The position numbers were made by a program, and so were the translations under genes. From Clostridia bacterium (GTDB lineage Bacteria; Bacillota_A; Clostridia; Oscillospirales; Acutalibacteraceae), in contig JAFXNY010000083.1 in assembly GCA_017529165.1 (NCBI GenBank), positions 1 to 5,397 on the forward strand: a stretch of 5,397 nt of DNA, in the 5' to 3' direction. A model generated the notes under the pieces. The model saw only the letters and a list, made by a program, of their open reading frames with translations, ran no database searches and was not told the origin of the DNA. Of this stretch, positions 1-4,430 are shown in pieces (position 1 is the first letter of the stretch; each line of letters starts with the position of its first letter).

Positions 1-534
1 ATTCGGAGCATATGAATAATACTGCCAATATTCATTACCGTTATCATCTACAGACTTTCTGCCGTTTGTATTTTCAATAATACAGATATCTTCTACTTCT
101 ATATAATCGACCGGACTTTCGGTAACAGTTACATTATAACTGCACTCAATGCCTGCGAATGAACACTTTGCCTTATAGGTGTTCCCTTTAACAAAATGTT
201 CTGTTTCTTGAGACCGAGACCAGTTGTACCAATCACAATTAATATCATATAGGGTTCCTGCCACTTCAAGCCCTTTACCGTAACTAGAGGTCTTACTCGT
301 ACTATCCTTAAAATAAACCGTATAATTCTTAGGGTACACTAATTGATAAAACCAATACTCTCCACCTGCCGCATCAGTGTACTTTTGACCATATGTCTCT
401 TCAATAACCGAAACATTCTCGATTTCAACACGGTCAATAGTGTCCGCCGGCGAAGTTGCCAGCACACTGGATGCCGGAACAAACACCGAAGCCAACAAAA
501 TCACCGATAGAATTACCGCCAAAACTTTTTTCAT
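1..534 (-). CDS. Secreted repeat protein, N-terminal part (3' end beyond window)
   Basis: This is an open frame of 178 codons from ATG at 534..532 to the window edge with no stop. The N-terminus (MKKVLAVILSVILLASVFVP...SSVLA) is a clear Sec signal peptide: two lysines, a hydrophobic core of about 16 residues and a likely cleavage after ALA-like VLA near residue 26. The mature part is rich in Tyr, Trp, Thr and Val. It holds a segment at residues 33-68 that recurs at 142-177 (offset 109, no gaps; shared residues include E45, T47, G49, K51, D54, G57, E59-Y60-W61). The segment between the copies (...NTYKAKCSFAGIECSYNVTV...) reads like a beta-strand-rich, Ig-like extracellular module, but I cannot assign a named domain. 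The start is well supported by GGAGGT six bases upstream and a consensus promoter. It is probably an exported surface protein. Whether it carries a sortase signal or other anchor cannot be seen because the C-terminus is missing. Confidence 0.85.
   Translation of the reverse strand, partial: MKKVLAVILSVILLASVFVPASSVLATSPADTIDRVEIENVSVIEETYGQKYTDAAGGEYWFYQLVYPKNYTVYFKDSTSKTSSYGKGLEVAGTLYDINCDWYNWSRSQETEHFVKGNTYKAKCSFAGIECSYNVTVTESPVDYIEVEDICIIENTNGRKSVDDNGNEYWQYYSYAPN
4..438 (-). repeat. Tandem protein-level repeat, period about 109 residues
   Basis: Residues 33-68 (bases 331..438) align without gaps to residues 142-177 (bases 4..111) of the secreted protein, with about 15 of 36 positions identical. 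The shared core is D-x-x-E, I-E-x-T-x-G-x-K, then D-x-x-G-x-EYW-x-Y and a closing P. The repeat is at protein level only: the DNA of the two copies is clearly diverged. The second copy runs into the window edge, so more copies may follow. This was read by eye from the translation. Confidence 0.65.
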
Positions 535-540
535 AAATCT

Positions 541-546
541 ACCTCC
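541..546 (-). promoter_or_regulatory. Ribosome binding site of the secreted protein gene
   Basis: GGAGGT on the minus strand ends six bases before the ATG at 534. It is a near-perfect Shine-Dalgarno match and fixes the start of the secreted protein. It lies in a leader of only about 28 bases. Confidence 0.85.
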
Positions 547-568
547 GCAGCATTGAGATTACATAGTA

Positions 569-597
569 ATTATAATTTTTTTGGAATTATTTGTCAA
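569..597 (-). promoter_or_regulatory. Consensus sigma-A promoter for the secreted protein gene
   Basis: On the minus strand the -35 box TTGACA (597..592) and the -10 box TATAAT (574..569) are both perfect matches to the housekeeping consensus. They are separated by exactly 17 bases (591..575), and the spacer contains a run of seven A. Transcription would start near 561-562, giving a leader of about 28 bases that holds the GGAGGT ribosome site. Two perfect boxes at optimal spacing point to a strong promoter and make the downstream gene a transcription unit separate from the PBP operon. Confidence 0.9.
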
Positions 598-613
598 ACC
601 GCTTTTAGCGGCT
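597..613 (-). terminator. Small hairpin at the end of the PBP gene, possible weak terminator
   Basis: On the minus strand AGCCGCT / AGCGGTT form a 7-bp stem (five firm pairs, one G-U and one A-U) with an AAA loop. The PBP stop codon TAA (607..605) lies inside it. Only three T residues follow (598..596) before TTGACA continues, so there is no good U-tract. It sits where an operon end is expected, just before a new promoter, but as an intrinsic terminator it is weak and unproven. Confidence 0.35.
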
Positions 614-1933
614 GTGAATATCACATTTTTCCGGCATATTATCCGGAGTGTAAAAGCCTGTTTCCATTTTAGTGCAACCGGCTGATAACAGCTTTCCGCT
701 CTCTGCACAATAACCCGCTTTTTTAATGCCCTGATAGCTCTTAAATCGGGTGTTTTCATGCTTAAGCTTTGAAAATATGCCCGAAAAAATCTGTGGAGCT
801 ATATTTTCTTGCATATACCTGCCGTGCCAAACTGCACATATATAATCGGGAGAAGCGCCTATAAACCAGTTGCCCTCATAGTCGTTCCCCGTGCCGGTTT
901 TTCCGGCGATTTCAAGATTTTTAACTGCCGCCTTATGCCCTGTAGCACCTGGGGAAACAACCTGCCTTAGCATATTATTCATTATATTAGCGGTCTCGCC
1001 GCTTATAACCTGCGTTTTTTCGGCGCTGTACTTATAAATCTCTTTGCCGGAATTATCGGTTATTTCTTTTACAAAATGTGCAGGGGTATATGCGCCGTCA
1101 TTTACAAAAATCTGATAATATCCTGCCATATCGAGAAGCGATACACCGCTTGATAAATACCCGAGCGCTATATTGCCTATAATTTCTTCTTCGCCGTATG
1201 CCTGTGCCTTTACCGATTCTTGGCTTACATCTATACGGAGCTTAGTTGCCAAAAAGCCCAAAGATTTTTTTACCCCGAGCTTTGACAGGCATTTTACAGC
1301 CACGGTATTAAGCGAGTTTTTAATGGCATATTCAACCGTTACATCCTCGTTTTTATATGTGTTTGTGGCGTTGGCAGGCCAGCTGTACATATTGCCGTCC
1401 TCGCCCTTTATCTTTTTGTATTCAGAGTCCTCAAACACACTAGACCAGTTTATTATCTTTTCTTCAAGCGCCAAAGAATAAACGCTAAGCGGTTTTATGG
1501 TACTGTACGGGTTTTTAAGCAAAGTAACATTATCGGCAGAATCGGGAGAATTATTATATACTGCTAAAACTGCACCGGAAGTATCGGTTAGCACACAAGC
1601 ATACTCCACCGAGTCCTCAAGGTTTTTAGTGTACGCCTCTTTTATAAACTCAAAAGCGTTTTTGTTAAAATCGGTTTTAATCGTGCAACCGTTTTTCACA
1701 AGAAACCTTTGCGCCTTATCCCGGCTTAAACCCTGCTTATCAGCAACAGCATTAACCGCTTCGCTTAAAACGGCGTTTATAAAGGTATCATTATCGGTTT
1801 TTGAGAAAGAAGATATCTGTGCTAATGTATTACCTTCGCCGTCTAACACTAAAACGCCGCTTTTGCCCTTGCAAGACGAAAGCGTTAACGCCATTAAAAC
1901 CACTGCCAGAATAACTGCCGTTACTTTTTTCAC
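605..1933 (-). CDS. Lipoprotein with class A-derived penicillin-binding transpeptidase domain, no glycosyltransferase domain
   Basis: This 442-residue protein begins with a lipoprotein signal peptide ending in LSSC (Cys21), so it is probably anchored on the outer face of the membrane. Residues about 110-390 form a penicillin-binding transpeptidase domain with all three catalytic motifs: STIK (Ser144 nucleophile, Lys147), SLN (207-209) and KTGT (345-348), followed by GNWFIGASPD. Such enzymes cross-link peptidoglycan stem peptides. The region before the domain (GLSRDKA...NGCTIKTDFN, 68-90) matches the linker that follows the glycosyltransferase domain in class A PBPs. The tail (YCAESGKL...C...EKCDIH, Cys409, Cys420, Cys437, His440) matches the class A C-terminus. 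The GT51 glycosyltransferase domain and usual N-terminal helix are absent, and the protein is much shorter than a bifunctional PBP. The GTG start is forced by a stop at 1948..1946 upstream in frame. It overlaps the preceding frame by GTGA, suggesting translational coupling to the ligase/TPR gene. Confidence 0.9.
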   Translation of the reverse strand: MKKVTAVILAVVLMALTLSSCKGKSGVLVLDGEGNTLAQISSFSKTDNDTFINAVLSEAVNAVADKQGLSRDKAQRFLVKNGCTIKTDFNKNAFEFIKEAYTKNLEDSVEYACVLTDTSGAVLAVYNNSPDSADNVTLLKNPYSTIKPLSVYSLALEEKIINWSSVFEDSEYKKIKGEDGNMYSWPANATNTYKNEDVTVEYAIKNSLNTVAVKCLSKLGVKKSLGFLATKLRIDVSQESVKAQAYGEEEIIGNIALGYLSSGVSLLDMAGYYQIFVNDGAYTPAHFVKEITDNSGKEIYKYSAEKTQVISGETANIMNNMLRQVVSPGATGHKAAVKNLEIAGKTGTGNDYEGNWFIGASPDYICAVWHGRYMQENIAPQIFSGIFSKLKHENTRFKSYQGIKKAGYCAESGKLLSAGCTKMETGFYTPDNMPEKCDIHSR

Positions 1934-2430
1934 TGACCTTCCCCCTTATTTAGCTTGTAAATGTATGTTTCGATATCATCGGGGAATCGCTGTTTTGGTT
2001 TATCCTTAATTTTAAGCCCTAAACCGCTTACCTTTTCTAAATTGCTTTCGTACTCTTTCTTTGTTAATAAGATTTGCCTTTTACATATCTCGGCGCTGTT
2101 TCTATCGCCGGCGTTATTATAAAGCATAACGCCGTTTATAAGCATATAACAGTACTCTTCATACTCATTATAATTAAGCGGAGCGTACTCAAACACGAGG
2201 TTTTTATACCTTATAAGGCTTGTAAAGTCGCCTTTATAGTATGCACCCCTTGCCTTTTCGCCGTAGGCTATATACGCATACTCGTTTTGCTCAATTATAC
2301 TATCTGCGATTTCCTCATATTTACCTGTCCTGTTAAGCGAAATCAACATTTTTATATTGTTATCGGTATTATAAGGGTACATACTTCGTGAGGCCTCGGT
2401 ATTGCCGAACAGAGATAGTGCCAGTGCCAC
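1930..2430 (-). CDS. C-terminal TPR-like part of the interrupted O-antigen ligase-like protein
   Basis: This frame is open from the TAA at 2448..2446 to the TGA at 1932..1930 and is in the same frame as the ligase upstream. The first possible start is GTG at 2430, which has no Shine-Dalgarno sequence. A later ATG at 2382 (before YPYNT) has only GAGG 11 bases upstream. The first ten residues (hydrophobic VALALSLFG) look like the second half of a transmembrane helix. The rest is an alpha-helical, Tyr-rich, TPR-like domain (about 24-130: KYEEIADSIIEQN, EKARGAYYKGDF, YNNAGDRNSAEIC). In related clostridial ligase-like proteins, to my knowledge, a domain of this kind directly follows the last membrane helix. 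I therefore read it as the severed C-terminus, not an independent gene. It may still be made by re-initiation, but I see no strong site. Confidence 0.75.
   Translation of the reverse strand: MALALSLFGNTEASRSMYPYNTDNNIKMLISLNRTGKYEEIADSIIEQNEYAYIAYGEKARGAYYKGDFTSLIRYKNLVFEYAPLNYNEYEEYCYMLINGVMLYNNAGDRNSAEICKRQILLTKKEYESNLEKVSGLGLKIKDKPKQRFPDDIETYIYKLNKGEGQ
1941..1947 (-). promoter_or_regulatory. Ribosome binding site for the PBP lipoprotein
   Basis: AAGGGGG on the minus strand ends seven bases before the GTG at 1933, with a second AAGG closer in. It supports the GTG start, which overlaps the stop of the preceding frame. The ligase gene has a very similar TAAGGGGG site. Confidence 0.7.
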
Positions 2431-2437
2431 GGAAAAA

Positions 2438-2455
2438 TAAAGCGATTAAAGCGAT
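2438..2455 (-). repeat. 9-bp perfect tandem duplication creating a stop codon
   Basis: TAAAGCGAT occurs twice without a gap on the + strand (2438..2446 and 2447..2455), read as ATCGCTTTA twice on the coding strand. The match ends exactly at both edges. The TAA stop is formed across the copy junction (TA of the first unit, A of the second). Because the unit is three codons long, one copy gives an open frame, while two or more copies all keep the stop. Confidence 0.95.
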
Positions 2456-3627
2456 AAAACCGCAGCAATAAATAAAACTCCTGTTTTTTTGATTGTTATC
2501 TGTTTTCCGCCGTCCCGCTTCATAAAAACAATTAAAAGCATAAACACCGCTATAAACTGCAAATCAAAATCAAAGAGACTGTGTAAAAGCATAACCGAAA
2601 GAATAATACGGTTTTCTGGTTTTACGCCTTTTGAGAAAATCGACTTTAATACAGCTAACACAAAAACCAAGGGCGGGAGCCAACCTATATCAAGTGCCAA
2701 CTGCAATATATCGTTGTGTATGTATTTAACCGAATATATGCCTGTTTGAAACGAAGTTTGGCTATAAAAATATCCGAGGTAACCAATGCCGAAAGGATGC
2801 TTAAAGATTACCGGCAATGCATCCTTAAAATAAAGCAGACGGCCTATAAATGTACTTGCTCCGAAATTGATTGTAAGTATTCTATCAAACGGCGATATCC
2901 GCAAAAACGCAAGTGTCAGAGATACACCCAAAACAACAGCAAAAACCGCCGATGATATAAGGGCGGTCTTTTTTGAAAACCTTATTCTATAAATGAGCAT
3001 AGCGGCGTTTGAAAGCAACGCTAAAACAAGCACTGTACGACTGCCAGTATAAAAAATACCGAAAAGCAAAACAGCGATTAAAACCGTTTTAATGTATTTC
3101 TTTACCGGAGCCGAGAATGCCAGAAGCTGTGCCGCTAAAACCACGATTGCAAAGCTGTTAGGATACTGGAATGTTCCCGAAAATCTGCCGGCAACCGAAA
3201 AATAGTCTTTTAGTGCGGGAATCTGCATAAGAGCGGCGAAAACAATAACAACAATGCCCATAAAGATAGGTATATACCGCTTTATAAGTGACTCGGTATC
3301 CTCTTTCAGATAAAGGCAAAAGGTGAAAAGCAACACCGGTAAAAACTTAAAAAAGCCGATAACCGCCATGCCCCTATCCAGTGCCCAAAATGCGCTGATA
3401 CCGTACATCAAAACAATAAATACAACCGAAATCAAGGTAAGGTTTATATTAAATGTAAGTTTTTTATCCCTTATCACATTAAAAAACAGCCAGACGGTGA
3501 GCAGAACAGAAGCTACGCATGATGTCCACTCATGGAAAAGACCTATCGCCAGAATTGAGGCAAACAAAAATACCATAAGGGCAGACGGCATAATATTAAC
3601 TTTATTCATTTTTGCAATATTTTTCAT
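2446..3627 (-). CDS. O-antigen ligase/Wzy_C-like polytopic membrane protein, truncated in its last helix
   Basis: This 393-residue, very hydrophobic protein has about 11-12 predicted membrane helices. It carries the pattern of the O-antigen ligase/Wzy_C superfamily: RFSGTFQYPN (148-157), the TGSRTVL helix start (Ser196-Arg197), then a large outer loop with GRLLYFKDALPVIFKHPFG (262-280), GIGYLGYF and IHNDILQLALDIG (His304-Asn305), followed by LLHSLFDFDLQF (His349). Family members join or polymerise lipid-linked glycans on the outer face of the membrane. The glycan and acceptor here are unknown. I chose ATG at 3627 over TTG at 3633 because AAGGGGG lies 9 bases before the ATG but only 3 before the TTG. 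The protein ends at ...VLFIAAVLSL, in the middle of its last helix, because of the TAA at 2448..2446. It lies 31 bases downstream of the sortase and in the same apparent operon. Confidence 0.85.
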   Translation of the reverse strand: MKNIAKMNKVNIMPSALMVFLFASILAIGLFHEWTSCVASVLLTVWLFFNVIRDKKLTFNINLTLISVVFIVLMYGISAFWALDRGMAVIGFFKFLPVLLFTFCLYLKEDTESLIKRYIPIFMGIVVIVFAALMQIPALKDYFSVAGRFSGTFQYPNSFAIVVLAAQLLAFSAPVKKYIKTVLIAVLLFGIFYTGSRTVLVLALLSNAAMLIYRIRFSKKTALISSAVFAVVLGVSLTLAFLRISPFDRILTINFGASTFIGRLLYFKDALPVIFKHPFGIGYLGYFYSQTSFQTGIYSVKYIHNDILQLALDIGWLPPLVFVLAVLKSIFSKGVKPENRIILSVMLLHSLFDFDLQFIAVFMLLIVFMKRDGGKQITIKKTGVLFIAAVLSL

Positions 3628-3636
3628 GTGCAATCG

Positions 3637-3643
3637 CCCCCTT
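3637..3643 (-). promoter_or_regulatory. Ribosome binding site deciding the ligase start
   Basis: AAGGGGG on the minus strand lies 9 bases before ATG at 3627 and 3 bases before TTG at 3633. The spacing favours the ATG. No promoter-like boxes are visible in the short gap after the sortase, which supports co-transcription. Confidence 0.65.
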
Positions 3644-3658
3644 AATATACTTAACTTT

Positions 3659-4426
3659 TTATTTGGTCTTTGTATCTTCCACCAAGACGGCTACCACAAG
3701 GTATCGCTCGTTCTCAGCGCCGTTAGTGCAGGTAGAGAGTACCGCCAATTTACTGTCCGGCTTAATTATAACGCTGTCTCTTACATTTTTAACAAGTGCC
3801 TGCGGGTTTGAAGCTTCTTCAGCAAATGCGTTAAAACCATCTTCGGTATTAAAATCGAAAGAATAATAAACATGCCTATCATCATAAACAAAAGCCGATT
3901 TTATGGCATATTTAAGTATGTGCCCGGGATAATAGACATAGAAAAACTCGTTGCGGTCAAAAATCTCCTTATCCCTTAAGTACTTGAGTGTTCCGAACAT
4001 TGATAAGTTCCGCATATTATGACCGTAAATAATGGTGCAGGGATCGGAAAAATCTATCGAGTTCACCTTTTGAATATAAACCATACCTGCGGTGGCATAC
4101 TTACCATCTATATCACGGCGAAGATAATAATCTTCGGCCTTGTTTTCTCCGGCTCTTACTATCGGATAGTCAACCGCTATATCCGTGCTATCAAACTTTA
4201 TCCAACCGCAAACATCCTCGTTCTGTGCTTTAAGAGTATCAAAATCTATCGGGTTTTGCGGAAGCTCTGCTACGGACTCTGTTTTGTTTTTATACTCGCT
4301 AAAGTCTTCTTTGTGCGGCAAATAATGCATAGCGGTAATTATCAATGCCGCCACAATAAGCAGCACGGCAATTATTCCTAAAATAACCGAAATTGCCTCT
4401 ACTTGTTTGCTTCCCTTGCGGTTCAT
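3659..4426 (-). CDS. Class B sortase
   Basis: This 255-residue cysteine transpeptidase cleaves a C-terminal sorting motif of exported proteins and joins them to the cell wall. The N-terminus is a basic start followed by one membrane helix (about 11-33), leaving the catalytic domain outside the cell. The catalytic triad of the family is visible: His136 in YGHNM, Cys233 in LSTC and Arg241 in NERYLVVAVL. The stretches DVCGWIKFDSTDIAVDYPIV (71-90), YYLRRDIDGKY and GMVYIQ are typical of class B sortases, and the length is normal. The start is supported by AAAGGA 8 bases upstream, inside the end of serS. It lies 4 bases after the serS stop, so is probably co-transcribed. No complete gene in this window shows a sorting signal. 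Its substrate is unknown, and the specific name srtB is not assigned because orthology was not tested. Confidence 0.93.
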   Translation of the reverse strand: MNRKGSKQVEAISVILGIIAVLLIVAALIITAMHYLPHKEDFSEYKNKTESVAELPQNPIDFDTLKAQNEDVCGWIKFDSTDIAVDYPIVRAGENKAEDYYLRRDIDGKYATAGMVYIQKVNSIDFSDPCTIIYGHNMRNLSMFGTLKYLRDKEIFDRNEFFYVYYPGHILKYAIKSAFVYDDRHVYYSFDFNTEDGFNAFAEEASNPQALVKNVRDSVIIKPDSKLAVLSTCTNGAENERYLVVAVLVEDTKTK

Positions 4427-4430
4427 ACTA

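Larger units (their letters stand above)
1930..3627 (-). pseudogene. Whole O-antigen ligase/TPR gene, interrupted by an in-frame TAA inside a 9-bp duplication
   Basis: The two frames 3627..2446 and 2445..1930 are one reading frame separated only by the TAA at 2448..2446. Deleting one 9-bp copy of the tandem repeat at 2438..2455 changes VLSL-stop-SLYFS to VLSLYFS. This yields one protein of about 562 residues (from ATG) with a membrane domain, a complete last helix and a TPR-like C-terminus. The stop cannot be a reassigned codon, because the sortase and PBP genes also end in TAA. The gene may be a true pseudogene, a slippage-controlled switch, a mixed population in the sample or, less likely, an assembly error. 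Confidence 0.8.

Noticed and set aside
490..534. Similarity of the N-termini MKKVLAVILSV (secreted protein) and MKKVTAVILAV (PBP) as a sign of gene duplication
   Set aside because: Both are signal peptides with a similar compositional pattern, and the similarity stops where the mature proteins begin. Convergence is the simpler explanation.
569..590. AT-rich inverted repeat ATAATT / AATTAT around the promoter spacer as an operator
   Set aside because: The match is only six bases of pure A/T within an A/T-rich spacer and the -10 box itself. This is expected by chance.
559..759. 66-residue minus-strand frame overlapping the PBP 3' end and promoter
   Set aside because: It is out of frame with the well-supported PBP, has no recognisable protein character and runs through the consensus promoter. 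It is a shadow frame.
1497..2009. Long plus-strand frame (170 codons)
   Set aside because: It is antisense to the PBP catalytic domain, has no ribosome site or domain, and mirrors the codon bias of the real gene.
2446..2448. TAA as programmed read-through or a reassigned codon
   Set aside because: The sortase and PBP genes also stop at TAA, the following base is T (an efficient stop context), and no selenocysteine-type (TGA) or stimulatory structure is visible. The 9-bp duplication explains the stop more simply.
3323..3811. Long plus-strand frame (162 codons)
   Set aside because: It crosses the sortase-ligase boundary in antisense with no protein features, so is an antisense shadow.
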